Below, in pieces: positions 22,787 to 32,110 of a stretch of 59,068 nucleotides of DNA. The notes under the pieces are model-generated. The model was not told the origin of the DNA, searched no databases, and saw only the letters and a list, made by a program, of their open reading frames with translations. The position numbers and the translations under genes are program-made. Within the stretch, counting starts at the first letter, position 1. Every line of letters begins with the position of its first letter. This DNA is from Caldisericia bacterium (GTDB taxonomy: Bacteria; Caldisericota; Caldisericia; UBA6126), in the NCBI GenBank assembly GCA_023146045.1, contig JAGLCW010000017.1, positions 1-59,068 of the forward strand, given 5' to 3'.

Positions 22787-23767
22787 TTATTGTTTTAGTT
22801 TTGGATCTAATGCATCCCTGAGTCCGTCACCCAAGAAGTTAAATGATAAAATTGTTAAAAAGATCATAAGTCCTGGCCATACTACCAAATGTGGAGCATT
22901 CCACATAAAGTTTTGTGCACTAGATAACATATTACCCCACGTTGGAGTTGACGGATTTACACCAAGTCCTAAAAATGATAGTGATGATTCAGCCAATATT
23001 GCGCCACCTATAGCTAATGTCATTTGTACAATTAGTATAGCTAGTGTATTTGGAAAAATATGTCTTAAAATTATTCTTGTATTTGTACAACCAATAGCCT
23101 TTGCTGCTTCAATAAATTCGTAGTTCTTAATTTGGAGTACAAGTCCCCTAATCATTCTAGCCGTTCCAGCCCAACCGAATATTATTAATAAGAGAATGAT
23201 ATTAGCCTTGTTCGCGCCAAAGTAAGATGAAAGGGTTACTAAAATTGGTAAAGTTGGGATTGAGAAGAAAATTTCGACTAAACGCATAAGAACTGAATCT
23301 ACCCATCCACCAAAGTAACCTGATATTGATCCAACTAACCCACCAAATAAGCCCGCTGGAATAGCAATAAAAAATCCAATCTCTAGTGAAGTTTGTCCAC
23401 CATATAATAGTCTAGTCCATACGTCTCTACCAACATCGTCTGTTCCTAAAAAATGTCCTGGACTGAATGGTGGTAAAAATCTGTGTGTAATATCTGTAAA
23501 TGAAGGATTTTGTCCTCCACACCAAGTACTAGCACCAAATGCAAGTATAAGTAGTATTAATATGATTGCTGAACCAGTAAGAGCCATTTTGTGTTTTCTA
23601 AAACGTATCCATACCATTTGTGCATATGTGTAATCAACATTACCCATTACTTCGCCGGCTTCATTTTCAATTCCACCAGCTATACCATTGATACTGTCGC
23701 GTTCTTCAACAATTGATTCTTCTTCTTTTTGGTTTAAATCTTGATTCATATTTTTTTTCGTTTTCAT
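22787..23767 (-). CDS. oppC: Oligopeptide ABC transporter permease OppC
   Basis: The 326-residue protein has a polar N-terminus of about 50 residues, a first membrane helix, and then the binding-protein-dependent permease fold with the EAAKAIGCTNTRIILRHIFPN coupling loop. The C-terminus is FLGDGLRDALDPKLKQ, the usual OppC/DppC ending. It follows OppB by 34 nt. AGGAA is found 7 nt before the ATG. No ATPase subunits (OppD/F) follow; a terminator comes directly after. Confidence 0.9.
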   Translation of the reverse strand: MKTKKNMNQDLNQKEEESIVEERDSINGIAGGIENEAGEVMGNVDYTYAQMVWIRFRKHKMALTGSAIILILLILAFGASTWCGGQNPSFTDITHRFLPPFSPGHFLGTDDVGRDVWTRLLYGGQTSLEIGFFIAIPAGLFGGLVGSISGYFGGWVDSVLMRLVEIFFSIPTLPILVTLSSYFGANKANIILLLIIFGWAGTARMIRGLVLQIKNYEFIEAAKAIGCTNTRIILRHIFPNTLAILIVQMTLAIGGAILAESSLSFLGLGVNPSTPTWGNMLSSAQNFMWNAPHLVVWPGLMIFLTILSFNFLGDGLRDALDPKLKQ

Positions 23768-23801
23768 TGTTTTTATTCCTTTCTACTGTTGTGATTACTT
23801 T

Positions 23802-24794
23802 TTATCTGTATGTAATACGAGGGTCTAGGAACGCGTATGCTACATCAGCAAGTAAAGTAAATATAACCATCAAAAAGGACATAAACATTAAATCGACCAT
23901 AGCAAGATTGTAATCTTTTTGCATAACTGCATCAAATATCATTTTTCCTACACCTGGCCATCCAAATATTTGTTCAACGATTAGTGATCCAGCGAATAAG
24001 CGTGGAATCATTTGAATAACAATTGTCGCGATTGGAATCATAGCATTTCTCATAGCATGAGAGTAAACTACTTTTCTTTCAGGAATACCTTTTGCTCTTG
24101 CGGTTCTTACGTAATCTTGCCTAATAACCTCAAGCATTGCAGATCTTGTATAGCGCATTAGACCTGCTAAAGAGAGCAGCGAAATAGTTATTACGGGAAG
24201 GATTAAATGCATAATCCTGTCGCCGAATCTTATCAACCACGGCGCTTGCGAGTAGGGAACCATTTGTCCCCCAACGTTTACAAGATCTGAGTACATTCCC
24301 GTGAATGGAAGACCGTATCCTACTCCAAGCCAAAGTATGAGCATTAATCCAACCCAAAAAATAGGTAAAGATTGTCCAGTAAAGGCAAAAAATGTTAAGA
24401 TGTAATCCCAGGTAGAATACTGATTAACCGCAGAAAAAATCCCTAGCGGAATAGCAACAAAAACAATAATTAATATGACAATTGCTTGCATTGCTACAGT
24501 GTTTGGTATTCTATCAATCAAAAGTGGGAGTACGTCCTCTTTGTAAGCACGAGATTTACCAAAATCACCATGGACTGCACCTTTTAACCAGTAAAAATAT
24601 CGTATTCCTGGAGATTTATCCAAACCTTGTTGCTTTTTGTATATATCAATTTGCTGTTGCGTGATATGTGGATCCATTGACTTTAAAATATCTACTGGAT
24701 CTGACATCATATTCAATGCTAAAAATGCTAAAAATGAAATAATTAGCAGAATAAATAGTCTTTGAATCAATTGCCGTACAACATACTGCCACAT
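23802..24794 (-). CDS. oppB: Oligopeptide ABC transporter permease OppB
   Basis: The start is put at ATG 24794 (MWQYVVRQLIQRL), the ordinary OppB beginning, with AGG upstream. In-frame starts at 24845 and 24902 would add an odd N-terminal extension. The 331-residue protein has six membrane segments, the DPHITQQQIDIYKKQQGL periplasmic part, and the coupling loop YVRTARAKGIPERKVVYSHAMRN. It ends with FLDPRITYR, the family's typical end. Confidence 0.9.
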   Translation of the reverse strand: MWQYVVRQLIQRLFILLIISFLAFLALNMMSDPVDILKSMDPHITQQQIDIYKKQQGLDKSPGIRYFYWLKGAVHGDFGKSRAYKEDVLPLLIDRIPNTVAMQAIVILIIVFVAIPLGIFSAVNQYSTWDYILTFFAFTGQSLPIFWVGLMLILWLGVGYGLPFTGMYSDLVNVGGQMVPYSQAPWLIRFGDRIMHLILPVITISLLSLAGLMRYTRSAMLEVIRQDYVRTARAKGIPERKVVYSHAMRNAMIPIATIVIQMIPRLFAGSLIVEQIFGWPGVGKMIFDAVMQKDYNLAMVDLMFMSFLMVIFTLLADVAYAFLDPRITYR

Positions 24795-24853
24795 ATACTG
24801 ACCTGCCTTCCGTAATGCATCTACCTTTTGCTCAAATAAACACATAATGGTGG

Positions 24854-24930
24854 GTTTATTATTCAAGCGAAACAACAGCAATAAACTATTGAAGATCACC
24901 AAAACAAATTTTCTATCGAACTATATTATA
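24854..24930 (-). promoter_or_regulatory. oppBC promoter and leader hairpin
   Basis: A TATAAT box (24925-24930, minus strand) lies in an AT-rich tract 130 nt before oppB. The leader contains a 7-bp hairpin GTTTATT/AATAAAC (24880-24886 with 24854-24860). No clear -35 box. Whether the hairpin regulates anything is unknown. Confidence 0.35.
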
Positions 24931-24953
24931 CAGAAAAACAAAAAAAAACTATG

Positions 24954-25871
24954 TTAAATACTCTTATCGTTTATTGAAATCAATTGAATTTCACGTTCAA
25001 GAATAATACCAGTTTGATTGAATACTTCAGCTTCAACAGATTCTGCTAGCTGAATAATTTCTTCGAAAGTAGCATTTCTAGTATTTACAATAAAATTTCC
25101 ATGTCTCTCTGATATTTTTGCATCTCCATTTTTTTTACCTTTTAGCCCTAATTGCTCTATTAGAGCCCCTGTTGACTGGTTATTCGTATTTTTCCAAAAG
25201 CAACCAGCGTTCTTTGTGTATAAAGGTTGGGAAAATTTACGCTTTTGTAAGTATTTTTGATTTTTTTGCTTCTCTTCTTCGATATCACCTTTCTGCAATT
25301 CCAAAATTACAGAAGTAACAACATATTTGTTTTTTAGAAAAAGACTGCTTCTATAGGAGAAATACTCATCTATTTGCGAACCATTTATTTGTGTTATTGA
25401 CTTACCATCATAGTATTCAACCATAGAAAGCAAAGATGCAATGCATCCATAGACGGTTCCAGCATTCATTGCCGTGCACCCTCCAATAGTTCCAGGTATT
25501 CCTGTAAGAAAAGAATATCCAGTACAGTCATTTTTAAGCAATACTTTTATCAGCTTTGGCAATGACATACCAGCTTCAACATGAATTCTTTTTTCATCCA
25601 AAAATGAATACTCAGAAATTTCATTTGCTATTTTTATAACTACCCCATCAAATCCATCACTTGGCGCTATAACATTTGTTCCATTACCAATAACAGTACA
25701 TGGAATTGAATTCTCGTTACACAACACTATTGTTTTTGTAATATCTTGAGTACATTTTGGAAGCAATAGAACTCTAGCTGGACCACCAACTCCAATTGTT
25801 AAATGATTCTTAAGCGGTTCATTGTATAAAACGCTTCCAGTAAAATAGTTAAGATTAAATCCAATGTTCAT
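24954..25871 (-). CDS. murB: UDP-N-acetylenolpyruvoylglucosamine reductase
   Basis: Reduces enolpyruvyl-UDP-GlcNAc to UDP-MurNAc using NADPH and FAD. The 305-residue protein starts at ATG 25871, overlapping murC by 17 nt. It shows NHLTIGVGGPARV, the FAD motif GNGTNVIAP, GIPGTIGGCTAMNAG (type II MurB region), and the catalytic serine region with the SYRSS motif. The C-terminal ARISERHGNFIVN-like part (SERHGNFIVNT) carries the conserved loop. Confidence 0.93.
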   Translation of the reverse strand: MNIGFNLNYFTGSVLYNEPLKNHLTIGVGGPARVLLLPKCTQDITKTIVLCNENSIPCTVIGNGTNVIAPSDGFDGVVIKIANEISEYSFLDEKRIHVEAGMSLPKLIKVLLKNDCTGYSFLTGIPGTIGGCTAMNAGTVYGCIASLLSMVEYYDGKSITQINGSQIDEYFSYRSSLFLKNKYVVTSVILELQKGDIEEEKQKNQKYLQKRKFSQPLYTKNAGCFWKNTNNQSTGALIEQLGLKGKKNGDAKISERHGNFIVNTRNATFEEIIQLAESVEAEVFNQTGIILEREIQLISINDKSI

Positions 25872-27228
25872 CAATCACTAATTCTTTGCATGCTTTCCAT
25901 ACATCGCCTGGACCCAAAGCTAAAATTATTGAATCTGAATCTAAGAATCTTTTAGCAATGCTTACTCCATGATCAAGAGACTTTGCTAAGTATTTATTAC
26001 CATCTGATAGATTAACACTGTCAAAAAACACTCTTGATTTTACTCCTTTTCGGTCGCTCTCTCCAGCAGAATAGACTGGTAAAATAATTAACTCATCTGC
26101 TTTATGTACACATTCGATATATTCTGCAAATAAGTTTTTCAGCCTAGAGTATCTGTGTGGTTGCAATAAAACTACTAGTTTTTTATTCGGAAAATACTTT
26201 TTGGCATCAGCTAAAACAGCCTTTATTACTTCTGGACTATCACCTTCATCATCTACAATTAATGCTTTGTGTTTACTTGGGTAAAACTGAAATCGTCTGT
26301 CAATTACAGGCAAATTAGTAAAATATTGTGATGGATTTTTTAATTGCCCTGCAAAACTTTCAAGCAAAGCAAAAGCAAATACTGCATCTAGTACATTTCT
26401 TAATGATGGCATTTTAATTTGAGAGTCAAATTCTGAATATTTTCCTTTAACATGAAATTTTGTGAATAAGTTTACACCATTAAACTCTGTTTTTAAATCT
26501 TGTATCTGGTAATCACAATTTTCAACGCCACAAGTAGTATATTTTATTCCATTAAAAAGCTCTTTGTAATTCTTTATCATTTCATATGGGATAACTACAG
26601 ATTCTTTTGTTTTCATCATTAGATTAACAAGGGAATTAATCAAATTTATTTTTTTATTTCCATAATTCGGTAAATGGTCATTCCCGAAATTTGTTACAAT
26701 CAACCCTTCGGGAGAAAACTGTAAATACTCTGGTTTCGACTCATCAGTTTCCAAAATAAAATATTCCCCGTCAGAAATTTTGAAGCACGGGTAATGTAGC
26801 ATATCTGCACCAATAAGCCATGAGGGTTTGCAGTTTGCAGTAGAAAACATGCTAGACGCGTACACCGTAGTTGTACTTTTCCCATAACTACCAGATATTG
26901 AGATAAGTTTTTTAGATTGAACAATTTTTCTGATTGCTGATATCCTATCAATGCAATCAATTCCTAGCTTTTTTGCTTTCATTAATTCTTGATTAGTTCC
27001 TAGAATGGCTGTTGAATAGACTACTTCGTCAATACTAGCATTGATGTTACTCTCAATTTGTGAACGATTAACAACTATTCCTTTTTGTTGTAATTCATTA
27101 AGCATCCTAAAAACAGCAATGTCTGATCCGGATACATTATAACCAAGTTCTCGATAATACATTGCCAAAGGCGTCATACCGACGCCACCAATTCCTATAA
27201 AATAAACATGTTTTTTGTTATTGCACAA
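25855..27228 (-). CDS. murC: UDP-N-acetylmuramate-L-alanine ligase, divergent
   Basis: The 457-residue protein has the MurC start FIGIGGVGMTPLA and the P-loop GSYGKSTT (113-120), where GTHGKTTT is usual. It keeps ETDES (160-164), NFGNDH (180-185), RRF at 311-313 and QPHRYSR (356-362). The motif DDYGHHPxE, which helps seat the incoming L-alanine, reads DDEGDSPE at 326-333. The start codon is TTG, 11 nt into the end of ftsW; no ATG exists in frame nearby. Position in the cluster supports MurC over Mpl, a related ligase. Confidence 0.8.
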   Translation of the reverse strand: MCNNKKHVYFIGIGGVGMTPLAMYYRELGYNVSGSDIAVFRMLNELQQKGIVVNRSQIESNINASIDEVVYSTAILGTNQELMKAKKLGIDCIDRISAIRKIVQSKKLISISGSYGKSTTTVYASSMFSTANCKPSWLIGADMLHYPCFKISDGEYFILETDESKPEYLQFSPEGLIVTNFGNDHLPNYGNKKINLINSLVNLMMKTKESVVIPYEMIKNYKELFNGIKYTTCGVENCDYQIQDLKTEFNGVNLFTKFHVKGKYSEFDSQIKMPSLRNVLDAVFAFALLESFAGQLKNPSQYFTNLPVIDRRFQFYPSKHKALIVDDEGDSPEVIKAVLADAKKYFPNKKLVVLLQPHRYSRLKNLFAEYIECVHKADELIILPVYSAGESDRKGVKSRVFFDSVNLSDGNKYLAKSLDHGVSIAKRFLDSDSIILALGPGDVWKACKELVIDEHWI

Positions 27229-28360
27229 TTCTTAGCTCTTCCTTTTTAGAATTTTTCTCTGGAAGTCTTGCTGCGATATTTAGTATTACACCAATCTCAA
27301 ATAGATTCAACACCAGTGCACTTCCCCCTTTACTAATAAAAGGCAGTGGGACACCGGTTGGTAAGAATACAGCCAAAGTAACTGCTACATGCAGAATTGC
27401 TTGGAATAGAATATGAAATGCAATGCCAGAAACAAGAACAGAATTAAAGTGATTTTTTGATAGTCTTGCGATTTGCAAAGCGTAGTAAAAAAGGAAAAAA
27501 TACAGAATTAACAAAAGAAATCCAAAAATTAACCCGAACTCTTCACAGATTATGGCAAAAATGTAATCGGTAGATGAAAATGCAAGATTAACAAATTTTT
27601 GAGAGCTTTTCATAAAACCTTGACCGAAAAACCCACCTCTTACTATTGCCCTTAATCCTTGCCTTAACTGATAAGCATCTGGGCTAATATAAACAGCCTG
27701 CACTATATCTAGCCGTCTATTTAATCTTGGTATTTTTAACATAGCAAAATAAGAAAGAATTGAAAAACCTGTTGTAGAAAGAACTCCCAACATTAAAGGT
27801 AATCCAGCAAGCATCATTGTTACTATTCCTATTGCGCCAAAAACCAAAGCTGCAGAAGCATTAGGCTCTATAGCGATTAAAAGACCTCCAAGGACAATCA
27901 TAAACAAAGGACCGATATGATCTGAAAGCTTCATTCTATTTTTAAATCTTGAATAATAAGAAGCAATGTAGAAAATTATTGCTACTTTAGCAATTTCTGA
28001 TGGTTGCATTGTAATTCCCCACAAGCCAGGGATCATTATCCATCTTTTTGCTTGTTCTCCTACTTCATTTGTAATGGAAGTATGGAACATAAGCACAGCT
28101 ACTAGCAAACAAATTGATATGAAGTAAAACATAAATGCATACTTTTTTAAGTATTTTGTATTCATTTTTCTAACAACTAATGCAACAACTGTACCAATTA
28201 ATAAAAAGAAACTTTGCTGATAAAGTCCATTGAATGGATTTCCTATGCCACCATCATTAAAATAATATATTGATGTAGTTGAAAATGTCATCAATAAACC
28301 AATAACGCAGAGTAAACATGTTAATAATACAATATTGGCGTGTAGTTTTTTAGGTGACAT
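27218..28360 (-). CDS. ftsW: Peptidoglycan polymerase FtsW (SEDS family)
   Basis: A 380-residue multi-pass membrane protein of the RodA/FtsW/SpoVE family, a lipid II glycosyltransferase acting with a class B PBP. The helices have the family pattern, with QPSEIAKVAIIFYIA, GPLFMIVLGGLLIAIEPNASAALV and PFISKGGSALVLNLFEIGV as signatures. No clear Shine-Dalgarno sequence precedes the ATG, which lies 3 nt after the murD stop. It is followed by murC without murG. Confidence 0.92.
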   Translation of the reverse strand: MSPKKLHANIVLLTCLLCVIGLLMTFSTTSIYYFNDGGIGNPFNGLYQQSFFLLIGTVVALVVRKMNTKYLKKYAFMFYFISICLLVAVLMFHTSITNEVGEQAKRWIMIPGLWGITMQPSEIAKVAIIFYIASYYSRFKNRMKLSDHIGPLFMIVLGGLLIAIEPNASAALVFGAIGIVTMMLAGLPLMLGVLSTTGFSILSYFAMLKIPRLNRRLDIVQAVYISPDAYQLRQGLRAIVRGGFFGQGFMKSSQKFVNLAFSSTDYIFAIICEEFGLIFGFLLLILYFFLFYYALQIARLSKNHFNSVLVSGIAFHILFQAILHVAVTLAVFLPTGVPLPFISKGGSALVLNLFEIGVILNIAARLPEKNSKKEELRIVQ

Positions 28361-28362
28361 AA

Positions 28363-29754
28363 TTAGTGGTTATAGGTTCGCCAAACCATTTTTTTAAAAA
28401 AATCTCCTCTTTCTTCAAAATTTGAAAATTCATCAAAACTTGCACACCCAGGTGACAACAAAACAAATTCATTTTCATCTGCTCTCTTTATTGCTTCAAA
28501 GAATCCACTTTTAAAAGTAGGTGTCATTTTATAGTTTTTAAATCCTTTTGCTTCAAGAGCTGATCTGATTTTTTTCCTAGTTTTTCCGTATATTACTACA
28601 CATTTTATAAAAGGATGTTCTTTAATCCATTTTGCTAAATCAGAAAAATCGCTTTCTTTATCGGATCCACCAAGCATTAAAATAAATGGCTCAGTCATGC
28701 AGTTTATTGCTACTATAGATGTAGAAGGCTTTGTAGATTTTGAATCGTTTATAAACCCAATACCACCATATCTTCCAACCCATTCAAATCGATGTGGTAA
28801 CCCATCGAACGATGCCAATGCATCTAAACATTTTCTAATTGAAAAGTCTTTTTTCAAAAACAAATATGCAGAAAGTATTGAAACAATAGCGTTTTGTCTA
28901 TTGTGAAGTCCTTTAATCTTCATTTCTCCAATTGGAATTCGTATAGACTTTCCATGATCACATATCACTGCTTCATCTGTTAACTGATCATACCAACAGC
29001 CTTTCTCGACAGGATTTTTCATAGAAAATAGATATTTTTTTGCCTTACTTACTTTAATATTTGTTAAACATGGCTGATCTCCATTTAGTATAGAGTAGTC
29101 GTTTTCTGTCTGATTTTCAAAAATTCGTAGCTTTGCAGAAAAATAATCGTCCATATTGTTATATCGATTTAAATGATCTTCTGAAAAATTCAAAAAAACA
29201 GCAACATGGGGTGAAAACTCTTGTATTGTTTCTAATTGGAATGAACTGACTTCAACTACTAGTGTTGCTTTTTTTGTTTTATGCACAATCTCAGATATTG
29301 GAATTCCAATATTCCCACAAACATAAACAGGCGTGATGTGATAACGTAATATTTGACCAGTTAGCTCCACAGTTGTACTTTTACCAGAAGTACCAGTGAC
29401 TGCAATAAATTTTGATTCAGTATATTGATATGCAAGTTCTATCTCACCAATAATTGGAACATGATTCTCTTCTGCTGCTCTTAAAACTGGAATCCTAGTT
29501 GGAACAGCTGGAGAAATAACAATTAGATCTTTGTCGACGTAGGTTCTCTCAGAATGTAGTCCCAATTCAAAATCTACTCCGATCGACTCAAGCCAAATGA
29601 TAGTTTTCGGATCAACATCAGCAGCTTTTTCTGTTGCAAATACTATTGCCCCTTTTGACAACAATAGTTCAACTGCAGCCTTACCGCTTTTCATTAATCC
29701 AAAAACAGTAATTTTTTTATCTTTAACAGAAAGTGTTTTTTTCATAGTATTCAT
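28363..29754 (-). CDS. murD: UDP-N-acetylmuramoylalanine-D-glutamate ligase
   Basis: Adds D-glutamate in the cytosol. The 463 residues have the P-loop GTSGKST (about 121-127), EVSSFQLETI, FLNFSEDHLNRY with the catalytic His, and NDSKSTKPSTS (the usual NDSKATN). The N-terminus forms the uracil-binding Rossmann-like domain. Two nearby ATG codons (29754, 29745) are possible starts. Unlike MurE and MurC here, its motifs are normal. Confidence 0.93.
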   Translation of the reverse strand: MNTMKKTLSVKDKKITVFGLMKSGKAAVELLLSKGAIVFATEKAADVDPKTIIWLESIGVDFELGLHSERTYVDKDLIVISPAVPTRIPVLRAAEENHVPIIGEIELAYQYTESKFIAVTGTSGKSTTVELTGQILRYHITPVYVCGNIGIPISEIVHKTKKATLVVEVSSFQLETIQEFSPHVAVFLNFSEDHLNRYNNMDDYFSAKLRIFENQTENDYSILNGDQPCLTNIKVSKAKKYLFSMKNPVEKGCWYDQLTDEAVICDHGKSIRIPIGEMKIKGLHNRQNAIVSILSAYLFLKKDFSIRKCLDALASFDGLPHRFEWVGRYGGIGFINDSKSTKPSTSIVAINCMTEPFILMLGGSDKESDFSDLAKWIKEHPFIKCVVIYGKTRKKIRSALEAKGFKNYKMTPTFKSGFFEAIKRADENEFVLLSPGCASFDEFSNFEERGDFFKKMVWRTYNH

Positions 29755-29766
29755 TTTACAAAAAAG

Positions 29767-30720
29767 CTACAAAAAATAAATAATAGATGCAAGAACACAG
29801 CAAACTATTTGAATTACAGTAAAACTTACCATGATTTGAGTTTCAGAATGACCAGAAAGTTCAAAATGATGATGAAGTGGAGACATTTTAAACACTCTCT
29901 TCCCTTTGCCATATTTTCTCTTTGTGTACTTAAACCATGCGACTTGTATTATCACTGACATAGCTTCCGTAACAAAAATGAAACAAAGAATAAGCAATAA
30001 TAGCTCTGTCTTTGAAATAACAGCAAGCGAAACTATTGCACCACCTATAGCAAAAGAACCAACATTTCCCATAAACACTTTTGCCGGGTGAGCATTGTAT
30101 AGAATAAATCCTAGCAATCCAGCAATCATAAAAACAGCAAAAATAGCAGGATAGATTTTTCCTTGTGAAAATAATACTACAGAATAAAAAACAAAAATCG
30201 GGATAGATACACTGCTTAGCAGACCGTCTACTCCATCTGTCAAATTTACAGAATTTACAACTGAAAGAATTATTAATAACTCAAGCACAATAATAAACAA
30301 AATATTATATCCAGCAAAGTTATTGTTCAAGCTGTAAATAATTATTGGTACTGAAAATACTAGCTGAAGTGATATGTCTTCTCTAGCCTTTAAACCATAT
30401 GGAGATTTCAATATTGTTTTCTTATAATCATCAAGATATCCAATGAGTCCGTATGCTATAAAAGCATAAAGTGGTAGCCAATATTCTATATTTGCTTGAG
30501 AATAAATTAAAAAAACTGTAAAAAAACAACTAACAACAAAAATAAATACTAAACCACCCATAGTCGGTGTTCCTTGTTTTTTCAAGTGGGCTTGTGGACC
30601 TTCTTCTCTTACAAACTGTCCTATTTGAAATTTTTTTAACATCGAAACAACTATTGGCATCAAACCTGTTGTCAGAAAAAAACAAACGATAAAAGAGATG
30701 CCATATTTCAATAAAGTCAT
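29767..30720 (-). CDS. mraY: Phospho-MurNAc-pentapeptide transferase
   Basis: Membrane enzyme forming lipid I, 317 residues with about ten helices. It carries GTPTMGGLVFI, the catalytic DDYK (97-100), NLTDGVDGL (159-167) and the MSPLHHHFELSG loop in the C-terminal third. AAGGAA lies before the ATG. It stands between murF and murD in the usual order. Confidence 0.96.
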   Translation of the reverse strand: MTLLKYGISFIVCFFLTTGLMPIVVSMLKKFQIGQFVREEGPQAHLKKQGTPTMGGLVFIFVVSCFFTVFLIYSQANIEYWLPLYAFIAYGLIGYLDDYKKTILKSPYGLKAREDISLQLVFSVPIIIYSLNNNFAGYNILFIIVLELLIILSVVNSVNLTDGVDGLLSSVSIPIFVFYSVVLFSQGKIYPAIFAVFMIAGLLGFILYNAHPAKVFMGNVGSFAIGGAIVSLAVISKTELLLLILCFIFVTEAMSVIIQVAWFKYTKRKYGKGKRVFKMSPLHHHFELSGHSETQIMVSFTVIQIVCCVLASIIYFL

Positions 30721-30721
30721 T

Positions 30722-32110
30722 TTATTTCCTTTGCATTTTTTCTAGATCTGATACAAATTGAGACAAACCAATTCCATTAGAAGCCTTCACAAACACGGCG
30801 CAGTTGTTTTTAATCCAAGGATACACTATCTTTTTTAACATTTTAACATCATTTATAGCATGTAATTGACTTTTTCTTAGATATCCTTTTGAAAAATCTT
30901 CAAAATGATCACCAACATAGTATACTGCATCAGCATTTACAGAGTTAGCTATCATGCCAAGCTTTTTGTGCTCATCTTTTGAGATTACTCCTAATTCTAA
31001 CATATCACCAAGAATTAATACTTTTTTGTTAGAATTAAAACTTTTGAATGCTTCTAGGCACATTTTCATAGATAAAGGATTAGCGTTGTATGATTCATCA
31101 ATACATACTGAATCATTTTCTAGTTCTATTATTCCACCTCTTCCTTTTTCTGGTTTAAAGTTGAGTAAGTTTTTTCTAATTGTTTCATATTCAATATCTC
31201 CCACAAGTTCTTTTGTAAGAACAATGCTTGCTGTAGCATCTAAAACAAAATGATCTCCAAATGCTCTTATACAAAATTCACCAATGTCTTTCCCGTTATT
31301 GAATATTGAAAATGTTGTACCAAAACTGTCCGTCTTCACCCTCTTTATGTAAATTTCAAATCCTTCATCAAATCCATAAAGCTTAATGTTTGGATGAATT
31401 TCTAATAGATCTTTTTCAAGTCCACCCATATGTCCATTTGCAAATTTTGTGTATGGGTTTTCAATATTCAAAAAAATCTGTGACTTTGTTCTCATTATTT
31501 CTTCAAGAGAAGAAAAATATTCAGTATGAGAAGCTCCAATACTTGTAAGAATAGCGGCTTTCACATCAGAAAAACACTTAAGTGTTTTTTCAATTTCTCC
31601 CCTATAAGAAGCACTTAACTCTGAAATAATCCATCTGGAATCGTCTGGAATATTTGATAATGCTATTGGTATACCAATTGGTGTATTATAATTTTTAAAA
31701 GTTGCATAAGAGTTTGGTAATAAACAATTTAGTATTTGTTTTGTAGTTGTTTTACCTGCTGATCCAGATATCAAGATATTGTTTCTTCCAGCGCTCATTT
31801 CAGCTGCCAAATCAATTAAAGCATCATGCGTATCTTTAACTTTGATAAATATCGTTTTTGAGTTTTCGAAAACAGTATCAACTTTTTTTTGAACAATGAC
31901 TACTCTTGGAAAATTTTTTAAAACATCTTTAATAAAATCATGACCATCTACTCTGTCCCCTTTTAAACAAACAAAAACATCTCCACTTAAAACATTTCTT
32001 GAGTCCACAGAAATATGAAGATTAAACTGAACATTATTTTCAAGTGCTGATTTAAATACTAGTTTCCCATTGCAAAATTTAATAATTTTTTCTACTGTCG
32101 TTTTAAACAC
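30722..32110 (-). CDS. murF: UDP-MurNAc-tripeptide-D-alanyl-D-alanine ligase
   Basis: Adds D-Ala-D-Ala to complete the pentapeptide. The 462-residue protein has the P-loop GSAGKTTTKQ and the conserved DESYNANPLSMKM. The start codon is GTG at 32110, overlapping murE by 19 nt. Other motifs such as GASHTEYFSSLEEI (MurF normally GxAHxExFGS) keep the essential His-Glu. It is more conventional than its neighbour murE. Confidence 0.9.
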   Translation of the reverse strand: MFKTTVEKIIKFCNGKLVFKSALENNVQFNLHISVDSRNVLSGDVFVCLKGDRVDGHDFIKDVLKNFPRVVIVQKKVDTVFENSKTIFIKVKDTHDALIDLAAEMSAGRNNILISGSAGKTTTKQILNCLLPNSYATFKNYNTPIGIPIALSNIPDDSRWIISELSASYRGEIEKTLKCFSDVKAAILTSIGASHTEYFSSLEEIMRTKSQIFLNIENPYTKFANGHMGGLEKDLLEIHPNIKLYGFDEGFEIYIKRVKTDSFGTTFSIFNNGKDIGEFCIRAFGDHFVLDATASIVLTKELVGDIEYETIRKNLLNFKPEKGRGGIIELENDSVCIDESYNANPLSMKMCLEAFKSFNSNKKVLILGDMLELGVISKDEHKKLGMIANSVNADAVYYVGDHFEDFSKGYLRKSQLHAINDVKMLKKIVYPWIKNNCAVFVKASNGIGLSQFVSDLEKMQRK

